Assembly: GCA_015075625.1 (NCBI GenBank) | Contig: JABTTZ010000003.1 | Coordinates: 186,001 to 250,000, forward strand | From: Anaerolineales bacterium | Lineage (GTDB): Bacteria > Chloroflexota > Anaerolineae > Aggregatilineales > UBA2796 | DNA: 64,000 nucleotides | Reading direction: 5' to 3' | Part shown: positions 1 to 8,346 of the stretch, in pieces | Layout of the letters: each line of letters opens with the position of its first letter | Numbering within the stretch: position 1 is the stretch's first letter | The notes under the pieces: model-generated | What the model was told of the DNA's origin: nothing | Databases searched by the model: none | Seen by the model: only the letters and a program-made list of their open reading frames with translations | Position numbers and translations under genes: made by a program

Positions 1-313
1 ATTCGTTATCGAGATTCGGCTCGTTGTAAAACTCGAACCAACGCACACCAATGTTGTAATAGGCACGCCAAATGCCGACCAGATCGTTCGTTGGGGCACC
101 GGCACCAAAACGCGGACGCCAAACACGCACAATCGGCGTGATGTTTCGGCGCAGCATCTCTTGGACGTTATCAAGGTAGTCGGGACCAATGGTGACCAGT
201 TTTGCCCACCCCATCCCCGTTTGGCTGAGGGCGTCAATGCTCATTCGCGAGGCGGCGCTGAAGTTATGCATCCCGCGTGGGTTGCGCGACCATTGATATT
301 CATTCAAAAGCAT
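1..313 (-). CDS. Glycoside-hydrolase-like (TIM barrel) protein, N-terminal part
   Basis: Only the first 104 codons are in the window; the rest runs off the left edge. The ATG at 313 overlaps the stop of the upstream gene by one base (TAATG), so the two are probably translationally coupled. The translation reads MLLNEYQWSRNPRGMHNF at its start and ends with WFEFYNEPNL. An Asn-Glu-Pro at the end of a beta strand is the usual setting of the acid/base glutamate in clan GH-A glycosidases. Spacing and hydrophobic pattern fit strands 1 to 4 of a TIM barrel. No signal peptide is visible. The specific GH family and substrate cannot be told from this fragment. Confidence 0.6.
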   Translation of the reverse strand, partial: MLLNEYQWSRNPRGMHNFSAASRMSIDALSQTGMGWAKLVTIGPDYLDNVQEMLRRNITPIVRVWRPRFGAGAPTNDLVGIWRAYYNIGVRWFEFYNEPNLDNE

Positions 314-648
314 TAGGAAGATTCCTCTAAAAGACCAAAACGCTGCCCAAATTCTGCCCGTCCATCGAGCGTCAATTTCAGATCGCGGACGACATCGTAC
401 ACCAGCGGATCAAGCTCAAGGCGGGGAAAGCGCTTTTTCACCTCCGCCAGCACCGTAGGGGCAAGATCGCGCCGCATAAGAACGGTCAGCACCGTCCGTT
501 TCCCTCGCGGCAGATGATCGATCAGATCAAGGGCGCTGATGACGATGGGGCGAAACCGTTCCCAATAGTGCTGCGCCGCGTCAAAGAGCCAATCAGCGCT
601 GAGCGCCGCTGGAAGGTAGAGAAAATGATAATCAGGAGCTTTTGCCAC
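313..648 (-). CDS. Hypothetical protein, 111 aa
   Basis: A short protein with a GTG start, no ATG available, and a GAGG Shine-Dalgarno-like sequence about 8 nt upstream. It has no cysteine cluster, signal peptide or membrane segment. The mix of charged and hydrophobic residues suggests a small soluble alpha/beta domain. It overlaps the start of the glycosidase-like gene downstream by one base, so the two form an operon. I do not recognise the family. The coupling suggests a role connected with the neighbouring carbohydrate-active enzyme, but this is inference only. Confidence 0.6.
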   Translation of the reverse strand: MAKAPDYHFLYLPAALSADWLFDAAQHYWERFRPIVISALDLIDHLPRGKRTVLTVLMRRDLAPTVLAEVKKRFPRLELDPLVYDVVRDLKLTLDGRAEFGQRFGLLEESS

Positions 649-1083
649 GTGCTGAGCCTCATCGTTGCTAGATAGTAACGGTTATAGCGGGTTATCGCTT
701 CTTTGGCGATTCATCGCTTGGGAACAATTTTTTGATGCGCACGCGCTTAGGGATCGCCTGTTCGATTGCTCGATTGATCGAGAAGGTATGTTTCCAAACT
801 CCGAAGGGGGGACTGAGAGCAACCGTCCTATTAAACCTAGACGTTACACAGTTGCCTCATCCCCCTCACCGCAGAATTTCTCCCCTTTCCCTGTGTGCGG
901 GGAAAGGAGACGGGGGATAGGAGTTCTTCTAGAAATTTTCTTGACGAACTACGCACGTTACGTTGCACCATTGGTTTATTAAGGGAGGGATCATCCAAAC
1001 ACGCAGCCTGATTCCCACCTGCCATCGTTCTGCCGCCGTTTTGCCATACAATTGATCTATCCTACGCTTGGAGGATTCGTGAT
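649..1083. other. Intergenic region, divergent promoters and a palindromic repeat
   Basis: This 435-base stretch separates the leftward small gene from the rightward response regulator. I see no convincing coding region in it. It holds an imperfect pyrimidine/purine palindrome (about 858-920, CCCCTTTCCC against GGGGAAAGG) of a family repeated elsewhere in the window. Just after this is a stretch (913-945) that resembles the upstream region of the kinase gene at 9560-9592. TTGACG at 941-946 could be a -35 element, but no good -10 follows at the right distance. A GGAGG ribosome site lies just before the ATG at 1084. Confidence 0.55.
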
Positions 1084-1791
1084 ATGGCACAGCGCATTTT
1101 GGTGGTGGAGGATGAACCGGGAGTTAGCAACCTGCTGGCATACAACCTACGAAAAGCGCACTATGAGGTAGAACTTGCTGTTGATGGACGCCAAGCCCTT
1201 GCGATGGTGCGCAGCGCTATGCCTGATCTGATTGTGCTTGATCTGATGCTGCCGGAGATGGACGGGCTTGAGGTCTGCCGCGAAATCCGCCGGACAAGCC
1301 ACGTCCCGATCATCATCCTGACTGCACAAGGGGAGGAGATTGACCGCGTGGTGGGGCTTGAATTGGGTGCGGATGATTACGTCTGTAAGCCGTTCAGTGT
1401 CCGAGAACTCTTGGCGCGGATAAAAGCCGTTCTGCGCCGCCTTCCTGATCTGCCACAAGCCTCTTCCCAACCACCCGCAGCTGTCTCCGTTCAAGGCACG
1501 TTACGCCTTGATGCCGAGCGGCGTGAGGTCTTTCTAGGGGATACCCTTTTAGACCTCAGCAAATTGGAATTTGATCTGCTCCACTGGCTGCTGATGCATC
1601 CGGGCAGGGTCTTTACCCGTGAGGAACTGTTAGAACAGATATGGGGCTACGCTTACACAGGGGATACCCGCACCGTTGACAGCAGCATCAAACGGCTTCG
1701 GTCCAAACTACGTGCCGCCGATCCCCGTGTGGATTACCTTGTGGCAGTGCGCGGTATTGGCTATAAGTTCAGTCAGGAGGACGGGGCATGA
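1084..1791 (+). CDS. OmpR/PhoB-family response regulator
   Basis: This is a 235-residue two-component response regulator. The receiver domain spans about residues 4-120, with the acidic pocket in VVEDE (9-11), the phospho-acceptor Asp53 in VLDLMLPEMDG, Thr80 and the invariant Lys102 in CKPFS. The C-terminal winged helix (about 135-230) contains the typical RVFTREELLEQIWG and DSSIKRLRSKL elements. It therefore binds DNA after phosphorylation. The ATG follows a GGAGG site. Its last four bases overlap the start of the histidine kinase (ATGA), so the pair is one operon. The stimulus and regulon are unknown. Confidence 0.95.
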   Translation: MAQRILVVEDEPGVSNLLAYNLRKAHYEVELAVDGRQALAMVRSAMPDLIVLDLMLPEMDGLEVCREIRRTSHVPIIILTAQGEEIDRVVGLELGADDYVCKPFSVRELLARIKAVLRRLPDLPQASSQPPAAVSVQGTLRLDAERREVFLGDTLLDLSKLEFDLLHWLLMHPGRVFTREELLEQIWGYAYTGDTRTVDSSIKRLRSKLRAADPRVDYLVAVRGIGYKFSQEDGA

Positions 1792-3326
1792 TCTCTTTGG
1801 GGCGTCTGCTAACCCTCAGCTATTTCGTGATTGTCCTGCTCAGCTTTGCGCTGATCGCGCCATTGGCTTGGGTATTGTTGGAACAAACCTATCTGGAGAC
1901 GCAGCAGGCGAACATTTTGGCGCAGGCGCGTCTGGCTGCCCAAGCGGTGCAATCTGCTGCACCGCCCCCCGCCATCCCCTACTCGCAGTCGGCAAACATT
2001 CTGCCTGGTATTCACACGCACATCATCGACTCAGAATCAGGCAAGGTCTCCGATCAACCTCTGCCCGGCATTTATACGACGATGCTTGCCGAGGAGGGTC
2101 CGGTACTCATTGCCTTACAAAGTGCGCCAAAGGTCAGCCAAGCAAATATCGCGCCGCTTCCCCCACTGGCGCAAAACAAATCGGGGACTCTCTCCCCGCA
2201 AGAACTATTCAGCCGCCCTGAAATTAGGGTAGCCTTCGCCGGGCAGCCTGCCACCGCTATTCGCGCTGTCCTAGATGGGCGGCGGGTGCTGTATGCCGCC
2301 GTGCCGATAATCGCTGCGGAAGGGGACATCACTCGCATTGTCTATATTGCCATGCCGCTTCCGCCAAGCGGTTGGGCGGCGCTTGCACCCTCTGCCCGCT
2401 GGCAGATCGCCGGACTTATCCTGTTAGTTCTGCTGCTGACTGCTCTTTTGGGGTGGGGGTTTTCGCGGGGGTTGGCGCGTTCGCTACGGCAGATCAGCAA
2501 GGCGGCAAACCACGTAGCAGCGGGCAATCTCAACGAGCATCTGATCACCAATTCGGCTGTCTCCGATCTGCGTGCCTTGAGCCGCGCCTTTAATGAGATG
2601 ACGGAAAGTTTGCGCCGTGCTGACCACATGAAAATGGCATTTGTAGCTGATGTGAGTCATGAACTGCGCACCCCGTTAACGGTGATCAAGGGGACGATGG
2701 AAACCTTGCAAGATGGCGGAGTGGATGACCTTAGCGCACGAGAGGGATTCCTCAGCGCCGCTGCTGAGGAAACCGAGCGGCTGATCGATCTGGTCAATGG
2801 GCTGCTCACCCTTGCCCGCGCCGATGGCGGCGGCTTGAATCTGCACCTAGCGGCGCTTAATCTGACTGCCCTAGCCCAAACGCGGGTAGCTCATTTTCAA
2901 GGGATTGCCGCCAAGAAAGGGATTCGCCTGAGCGTCCGTCCGCTGTCGATGCACGCTACCGATCAACCGGTCTGTGTATGGGCGGATTCGGGACGGATTA
3001 CACAAGTTCTTAATAATCTGCTGGACAATGCCCTTCGTTATTCCCGACGGGGGGATTCCGTTGAGGTGGTCGTTACGCCGGGGAAAACGCAGGTCACTTG
3101 CGCTGTGGTGGACAGTGGGCAAGGGATTGCCGCCGCTCACCTTCCCTTTTTATTCAACCGCTTCTACCGCGTGGATGGCTCGCGGAATCGGAATTTGGGC
3201 GGCAGCGGGTTAGGTTTAGCCATCAGCCGTGCGATTATCGAAACGCACGGCGGGACAATCGGCGTCCAAAGTCGTGAAGGGGAGGGGACAACCCTAACGT
3301 TCATCTTACCAACGCCACCAACATGA
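1788..3326 (+). CDS. Sensor histidine kinase (HAMP-HisKA-HATPase)
   Basis: This is a 512-residue membrane sensor kinase and the partner of the regulator it overlaps. A first membrane helix (about 10-32) and a second (about 206-224) enclose an extracytoplasmic sensor of roughly 170 residues with no recognisable ligand domain. A HAMP linker follows (about 225-278). The HisKA box has the phospho-accepting His291 in VSHELRTPL. The ATP-binding domain shows the N box (NLLDNALRYS), G1 (DSGQGI), F box (FNRFYR) and G2 (GGSGLGLAIS). All catalytic motifs are present, so it should be active. Confidence 0.95.
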   Translation: MISLGRLLTLSYFVIVLLSFALIAPLAWVLLEQTYLETQQANILAQARLAAQAVQSAAPPPAIPYSQSANILPGIHTHIIDSESGKVSDQPLPGIYTTMLAEEGPVLIALQSAPKVSQANIAPLPPLAQNKSGTLSPQELFSRPEIRVAFAGQPATAIRAVLDGRRVLYAAVPIIAAEGDITRIVYIAMPLPPSGWAALAPSARWQIAGLILLVLLLTALLGWGFSRGLARSLRQISKAANHVAAGNLNEHLITNSAVSDLRALSRAFNEMTESLRRADHMKMAFVADVSHELRTPLTVIKGTMETLQDGGVDDLSAREGFLSAAAEETERLIDLVNGLLTLARADGGGLNLHLAALNLTALAQTRVAHFQGIAAKKGIRLSVRPLSMHATDQPVCVWADSGRITQVLNNLLDNALRYSRRGDSVEVVVTPGKTQVTCAVVDSGQGIAAAHLPFLFNRFYRVDGSRNRNLGGSGLGLAISRAIIETHGGTIGVQSREGEGTTLTFILPTPPT

Positions 3327-3428
3327 ACGCCATCAACCTGTTCATGAAGTGTGCTTCTGCTGCCCTCAGGCTGCCTTCATCGTTAGCTAGGATGGAGCAA
3401 AAGATCATCTAGCAGCAGGAGCAACCCG

Positions 3429-3956
3429 ATGATTCCCCGATTTTTCCTTGTGGCATTGGTGATGATGAGTGTTTTCAGCTTTATCCGCATCCATGGCGAA
3501 CAAGCCGATACGCTGAACCCCGCAATTGATATGAATGGCTATTTGAGCATTTCGGAAGAAGCCGCCCGGCACCGTGAACAGCGACGGCTTTCCGAACGCG
3601 ACTTTATTGAGATGAGCCGTGAGGCAGGAACGGTGATCCTTGATGCCCGCAGCAAAGAACGTTACGATGAACTGCATATCAAAGGGGCGGTCAACCTGAG
3701 TTTTTCCGATATTACGGTGGAGAGTTTGCAGCGGATGTTCCCAGACCGGAACACGCGCATCCTCATTTATTGCAACAATAACTTCTTAGGGGCAGAACAG
3801 CCCTTCCCCTCGAAAATGGCTACCGCCTCGTTGAACCTTTCCACCTATATCGCCCTGTACACCTATGGCTATCGGAATGTTTACGAGTTGGGACCGCTGA
3901 TTGACATCGACGCTTCGATCCTTCCCTTTGAAGGGACGTGGCTTACCACGCGGTAA
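3429..3956 (+). CDS. Exported rhodanese-like protein
   Basis: A 175-residue protein with an N-terminal hydrophobic helix (signal or anchor, MIPRFFLVALVMMSVFSF) and one rhodanese domain from about residue 55 to the end. The rhodanese signature is visible: VILDARSKERYDELHIKGAVN, with the slightly unusual NLS instead of NIP, and the active-site cysteine in LIYCNNNF. The catalytic loop is longer than usual because a Phe-Leu-Gly-Ala-Glu-rich segment follows the cysteine. An AGGAG site precedes the ATG. It lies 102 bases after the histidine kinase on the same strand. A sulfurtransferase or persulfide-binding role outside the membrane is likely. Its substrate is unknown. Confidence 0.85.
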   Translation: MIPRFFLVALVMMSVFSFIRIHGEQADTLNPAIDMNGYLSISEEAARHREQRRLSERDFIEMSREAGTVILDARSKERYDELHIKGAVNLSFSDITVESLQRMFPDRNTRILIYCNNNFLGAEQPFPSKMATASLNLSTYIALYTYGYRNVYELGPLIDIDASILPFEGTWLTTR

Positions 3957-4012
3957 GCTCGCAGCTTTAGCGGCGGGCGATATGAGGGGTGCGGACGCGC
4001 CGTAGCGCGTCC
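3957..4012. repeat. Two short palindromic intergenic repeats (families B and C)
   Basis: Two repeat types are packed between the convergent rhodanese and methyltransferase genes. GCTTTAGCGGCGGGCGA at 3964-3980 is the reverse of the CCGCTAAAGC core found at 36868, 43579 and 54008. GGACGCGC-CGTA-GCGCGTCC at 3993-4012 is a hairpin almost identical to the one at 29102-29123. Either hairpin could also help terminate the two converging transcripts. Confidence 0.7.
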
Positions 4013-4894
4013 CTACACTCGTTTTGCCAAGAGACGAATCCATTTCCCCTTGTGGCTGTAGCGAAAGTGCTGGAAATTCCAGCGCTCTAAAAAGCGGGGC
4101 GGTTGGGCTAAGAGACGCGCTTGTACGCGGCGGGTTAGGTTTTGAAGGCGGGTATCAGAGACCCCGCAGAGGGAGACCTTCACGATAGCGAATCCCCCCC
4201 GTTCAAAGAGGCGCACCAATGATTCTTGCGTATAGAAGACGAGATGAGGGGCGTCATCAAGGGCGGCGGCAATGTGGGTATCGTTGGGGACTTCGCAAAA
4301 GATATACCCAGTGGGGCTTAGGAGCGCCCGCACCTGAGCCAAAAAGTGATGCGGATTGGGCATGTGTTCCAACAAATGGGAAAAGGCGATCAGCGACCAT
4401 TCCCCCTGTGCCTCGCGCAGATGATCCAAGATCGTATGCCCCTGTGCGGTGAGGCGGGCGCGGCTGTGGGTGTCCAATTCCACCGCCGTTGTCGCCACTG
4501 TGCCGCGCCGCTGCACCTCATCAAGGAAGAAGCCGTACCCCGCTCCCACATCAAGGCAGCGCTCAAAAGGGCGGGTGCGGCGATCTTCGCCCGCACTGTA
4601 GTGTTCGATGAAGTCAAGTTGGGCGCGTGCGCGTGCCATCATCCCATCCCATGGGTTATTTGTGTCCTCAAGACGGCGGTCACTCTCGTGCGAGCGGTAG
4701 GCAGTTGTATAATAGGTGTCAAGCGTCGCTTGGGTCGGCATGGGGTGAGCAAACGACACACCGCACGCCGCACATTGGACTAGGGTCAACGCCCCAAAAT
4801 AGTCAACATCCGCCGCTTTTGTGGTTCGGTAGGGGCGCAGTGCCGCCGTGTTGGGCGATTGGCAAACAAGGCAAGGCGTGGATTCAGGTGTCAT
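4013..4894 (-). CDS. Class I SAM-dependent methyltransferase with N-terminal zinc-ribbon motif
   Basis: A 293-residue protein. The N-terminus carries two CxxC pairs (CLVC at 8-11 and CAAC at about 38-41), a zinc-ribbon-like start found in many C-methyltransferases acting on sugar or natural-product intermediates. The Rossmann methyltransferase core follows, with motif I LDVGAGYGFF (about 113-122), an acidic post-II residue in AVELD and the motif SLIAFSHLLEHMPNP, typical of the Methyltransf_23/11 group. No signal peptide is present. Substrate is not predictable, and the neighbours are unrelated, so it is probably transcribed alone. Confidence 0.85.
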   Translation of the reverse strand: MTPESTPCLVCQSPNTAALRPYRTTKAADVDYFGALTLVQCAACGVSFAHPMPTQATLDTYYTTAYRSHESDRRLEDTNNPWDGMMARARAQLDFIEHYSAGEDRRTRPFERCLDVGAGYGFFLDEVQRRGTVATTAVELDTHSRARLTAQGHTILDHLREAQGEWSLIAFSHLLEHMPNPHHFLAQVRALLSPTGYIFCEVPNDTHIAAALDDAPHLVFYTQESLVRLFERGGFAIVKVSLCGVSDTRLQNLTRRVQARLLAQPPRFLERWNFQHFRYSHKGKWIRLLAKRV

Positions 4895-4998
4895 TGGTAT
4901 AGTTCACCAAATTCTCAATGGGGTTGCAACGCAATCTAAAGGGCGATGGGTGCGGGCGCTCCCTGTAATTGCCCTACATCCACATAAATTATAAAGGA

Positions 4999-5871
4999 CT
5001 ACTCCTGCCCCTCACCAAAAGCCCCACTAAAATCCTCTTTGGTGAAGCCCTTCGCCACCTCACCCGTTGTTGCATAGCGATAGAGCGCCGCCTGAAAGAC
5101 CGCGCTGAGCGCCCCGGCAAGGATCGCCAACGCCCCATAGATGAGCAGCAGCAGTGTTGCCCCTAACACCGTCAAAATACCAGAGCGTGCGCCGAAGATA
5201 ATCACAATCATGGGCAGCCCCGGAAAGACCGCCAACGCCAACGCAATGATCCCAAAGGCGGCGGAAATGCTGAGCCGTGTTTGGAGGTTATGTCCCCACG
5301 CCTTTCGTAGCAGGCTGACGCTCCGTTTCAGAGCCTCTATGGGATTCAGTTTTTCGGTAACGAGGATGGGAATCACCAGCGTCGTGGCGACACCCCACGC
5401 CGTCCCCCCCAGCACCGCTTGTACGCCTGAGCCAATACCTGTGCTGCGCTCCTCTTTGAGGAAGCGCATAACCATCCCCACCGAGCCAGCCATCAGCCCA
5501 TAGCCGAGGATTGACCGAAAGCGCTCACGGGCAACCTTCAGTCCGTCCTCCAACCTGGGGTTACCCCCCTCCAAGCGGATGAGCGCCGCCCCAACGAGCG
5601 CCGCATTGGAAAAGACGACGATCACATAGGTGACGATATAGAACAGAATCACGACGAACAGGGTCGTCAGGATTTGCCCTAAGGTGATCGTGTTCCGTGT
5701 GGCAATGTTTTGGAGCAACCCTGAGCCAAAAAGGGGCAGGGCAAAGACGATGATAATGGCGATGAGCGCCCCACCAGAGATGAGCGGGAGTGCCAGTAGT
5801 TCAGGGTCTTTGCGCAGCACCTCGGCGCTTGCCTTAACCAACATCCAACTCCGGCGAAAGGTTTGGATCAT
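4999..5871 (-). CDS. Polytopic membrane protein, DUF6159-like
   Basis: The ATG at 5871 (MIQTFRRSWMLVKASAEVL) is preferred to upstream in-frame starts because the preceding 41 codons are Arg-rich and unlike a protein, and AAGGGA precedes this ATG. The resulting protein is 290 residues with about six hydrophobic segments. Its start matches a family of bacterial integral membrane proteins (DUF6159) that begin with a short amphipathic helix ending in ELLALP. The order is helix pair, cytoplasmic loop rich in Arg/Glu, helix pair, basic loop, helix pair. No catalytic motif is visible and function is unknown. Confidence 0.7.
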   Translation of the reverse strand: MIQTFRRSWMLVKASAEVLRKDPELLALPLISGGALIAIIIVFALPLFGSGLLQNIATRNTITLGQILTTLFVVILFYIVTYVIVVFSNAALVGAALIRLEGGNPRLEDGLKVARERFRSILGYGLMAGSVGMVMRFLKEERSTGIGSGVQAVLGGTAWGVATTLVIPILVTEKLNPIEALKRSVSLLRKAWGHNLQTRLSISAAFGIIALALAVFPGLPMIVIIFGARSGILTVLGATLLLLIYGALAILAGALSAVFQAALYRYATTGEVAKGFTKEDFSGAFGEGQE

Positions 5872-6019
5872 GGGGATGCGTCCCTTCGGGTATAGAGTCC
5901 TTCGAGAGGGACTAGTGTAGCCGGAACGCCTCCATCTCACCATGAGTCCCCATTCGTAGGGACACGCTCTCGCACATTCGCCTGATCCCGCCACAAAAAG
6001 GGTGCATCGAAGGTGCGGG

Positions 6020-8113
6020 TTAATTCCCTCCCAGACTGCCCTCCGGCAGCACAGGGGGAATCACCTTATGGTTCACGGTGACGGTCGGCGCACCGCCCAC
6101 CGTCACCGTCAGCGGGACGACAAAACGATAGCTTGCCGGAAAACACAGCGACTCATTGACCGCCTCGCAGTAGAATACATCAGCATCCACCGTTACCTCA
6201 GCGCTGCCTTCTTGGAAGGTCACTGGCATGGTGACGGGTTCTTCTGGGGCGAGAATCATTCGGTTGTTCTCTGTTGGGGCAACGCTGACGATGGGTGTAT
6301 TCGTATAGACCACCATCCGAAAGGGCGCTTGCCCGTTCATTTTATAGCCTTCGGGAAGGGTGATGTTCACGACAACCGTCCCCGCACCGGGGGCGGCGGT
6401 GACCGGATCAAGGCGGAACACCTCCCCGAAAAACTCACCCGGACTGCTTGTCCCTGCCCCACCCGCAGCGGAGGCGTCCTTCAAGAGAGCGGTTTCGTCG
6501 GGAAAGGTGAGTGTGGTTGTTTGGCGGGTGGTTAGATCAATGATGCGGATTAGGCTGTTGTTCGTATCGGCAACGTAGAGTTTCCCCGCCGCATAGCTGA
6601 TCCCGCCCGGTTCGTCAAACCGCGCATCTGCTCCCGTTTGCCCATCCTGAAAGCCCGCCTCGCTGCCCGCAAAGGTCAGGCTTTCCCGCGTTGTTGGGTC
6701 AATGACCTTGATCTTGCTGTTGTAGGTATCGGCAACGTAGAGCTTGCCATCTTCGGCATAGACGACACCGAGGGCGTGTTGAAGGCGCACAGCGTCACCC
6801 ACGCCATCGACATCGCCAAAATCGAACAAGCCCGTCCCAACAAGGGTTGTCACACCGCCCACCGCCGGATCAAGTGCCGCCCGCCGAATCGCACTTGCTT
6901 CAGAATCGGCAAAGTAAAGGTACGTACCGTCAGTCGTGATCCCGCTTGGTTGGGCAAGAAGACTCTCGCGGTGAACGCCGTCCACCAAGCCTTCCTGCCC
7001 GCTGCCAACAAAGGGCTGCACCTCGCCAGCGGCAATGTCCATCACCCACAACTGATGATGCCCCGCCATGGCAATATAGAGTTTCCCTCCATAGAACACA
7101 ACGTCCCAGGGGGAATTGAGGGGCGTTTCCAGCGCCGCGCCGCCGCGCAGACGGGATTCAAAGGTGTTCGCCTGCGTCCCTGTGCCAGCAATGGTCGTCA
7201 CCGCACCTGCCGCCAGATCAACAGCGCGAAGGGCGTGGTTGCCCGTATCCGCAACGTAGAGTATCGTCCCATCCAGCGCCATGCCGTGCGGGTAATCAAA
7301 GCGTGCTGTGGCGTAATCGCCGTCGGTGAATCCCTCCGCCCGCCCCCCGATCACCGCTTGTACGGCATAAGTATCCAGCGCAGCGACGATGAGGCGGTTG
7401 TTGTTGCTATCTGCGATGAACAGACGGTTTCCAAGCGGGTCGGCAAGGACTTTGCCGGGGAAGGCAAGCGCGGTGGCAGCCCGTTTTTCTGTTTCGGGGT
7501 TCAGGGGCAGCGCCGTGCGGTTGATTTCCCCTAGGGCGTCGAACTCGGCAATCATGTCCGCGATCACCGGTTGCAGCGCATCGTACACACCTTCGCCACT
7601 GTAATAACCGAGAACTTTGCCACGTGGATCAATCAGCATGGAGGTGGGCCACGCCCGTACCGCGTAGGTTTGCCAAATGACGAACTCGTGATCGTTCACG
7701 ACAGGGTGTTCCACGCCATAGCGCTGGACAATGCGGCGGATGTTCTCTGTTTGCCCTTCGTTCTCAAACTTTGCCGAATGAACGCCGATCACGACAAGTT
7801 CGCTAGGGAATTCTGCCTCCAACCGTTTCAGATCGGGGATGATATGGATGCAGTTGATGCAGCCATACGTCCAGAAATCGAGCAAGACAACTTTCCCCCT
7901 TAGCGCCCGCAAGGTGAGTGGGGCATCAACATTGATCCAATCCATGCCGGCGGGAAATTCGGGGGCGTTTACCTTGCCTGCATAGCGTTGGGCGGGGGTC
8001 ATTGTTGGCTCTCCTGTGGGGTTATCTTGCGCCCGCATGGGCGTCGCGCTGGCAATGAAGAACAGGCTAATCAGGCAAAAAAGGGCAAGAGGAAAGGCGA
8101 TCCAGCGTTTCAT
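6020..8113 (-). CDS. Exported thioredoxin-like / NHL-repeat protein
   Basis: An approximately 700-residue secreted protein with the start placed at MKRWIAFPLALFCLIS (8113), though ATGs at 8122 and 8134 are possible. After a signal peptide ending near PMRAQ comes a TlpA/thioredoxin-like domain with a CxxC active site (YGCINCIHIIPDL). A six-bladed NHL-type propeller follows, with repeated LYVADTYNS/LYVADTNNS/LFIADSNNN blades. A C-terminal beta domain carries a Cys pair in FYCEAVNESLCFP, like the N-terminal immunoglobulin-like domain of DsbD. The first two parts match the NHLRC2-type architecture. It is probably an extracytoplasmic redox protein, with an unknown partner. Confidence 0.85.
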   Translation of the reverse strand: MKRWIAFPLALFCLISLFFIASATPMRAQDNPTGEPTMTPAQRYAGKVNAPEFPAGMDWINVDAPLTLRALRGKVVLLDFWTYGCINCIHIIPDLKRLEAEFPSELVVIGVHSAKFENEGQTENIRRIVQRYGVEHPVVNDHEFVIWQTYAVRAWPTSMLIDPRGKVLGYYSGEGVYDALQPVIADMIAEFDALGEINRTALPLNPETEKRAATALAFPGKVLADPLGNRLFIADSNNNRLIVAALDTYAVQAVIGGRAEGFTDGDYATARFDYPHGMALDGTILYVADTGNHALRAVDLAAGAVTTIAGTGTQANTFESRLRGGAALETPLNSPWDVVFYGGKLYIAMAGHHQLWVMDIAAGEVQPFVGSGQEGLVDGVHRESLLAQPSGITTDGTYLYFADSEASAIRRAALDPAVGGVTTLVGTGLFDFGDVDGVGDAVRLQHALGVVYAEDGKLYVADTYNSKIKVIDPTTRESLTFAGSEAGFQDGQTGADARFDEPGGISYAAGKLYVADTNNSLIRIIDLTTRQTTTLTFPDETALLKDASAAGGAGTSSPGEFFGEVFRLDPVTAAPGAGTVVVNITLPEGYKMNGQAPFRMVVYTNTPIVSVAPTENNRMILAPEEPVTMPVTFQEGSAEVTVDADVFYCEAVNESLCFPASYRFVVPLTVTVGGAPTVTVNHKVIPPVLPEGSLGGN

Positions 8114-8259
8114 ACGATTCATGGGATAGTCCACACTAGGCGATTAGGGCAGATAGCGAGGATTATACAAAACGTACATGAGCCTATGGTGAATATCCGC
8201 GCTGAATGACACATCGCTACGGGGCGGGCGGATGTGTAGGGGAGACCCTCTAACCCCTG

Positions 8260-8295
8260 CCTCTTGCCCCCCTTGGCGGTCTGGGGGGCAAGAGG
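8260..8295. repeat. Perfect 13-bp inverted repeat (family A)
   Basis: CCTCTTGCCCCCC (8260-8272) and GGGGGGCAAGAGG (8283-8295) flank a 10-base loop. The same pyrimidine/purine design recurs between other genes in this window. It lies in the gap between the YHYH gene end and the thioredoxin/NHL gene start. Confidence 0.8.
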
Positions 8296-8318
8296 GCGAG
8301 GGCGTCTTTCAGCCCGCT

Positions 8319-8341
8319 GCTGTCGCGGCGGGCGCGACAGC
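8319..8341 (-). terminator. Stem-loop just downstream of the YHYH gene
   Basis: GCTGTCGCG and CGCGACAGC form a 9-bp stem with a 5-base loop, ending 6 bases past the stop of the YHYH gene. The position suggests a transcription terminator or mRNA 3' end. No T-run follows on the minus strand, so an intrinsic terminator is not certain. Confidence 0.5.
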
Positions 8342-8346
8342 ATTAA

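Noticed and set aside
6638-7534. 298-codon open frame on the plus strand
   Set aside because: It lies wholly within the NHL-repeat gene on the other strand and has Arg/His-rich, non-protein-like composition.
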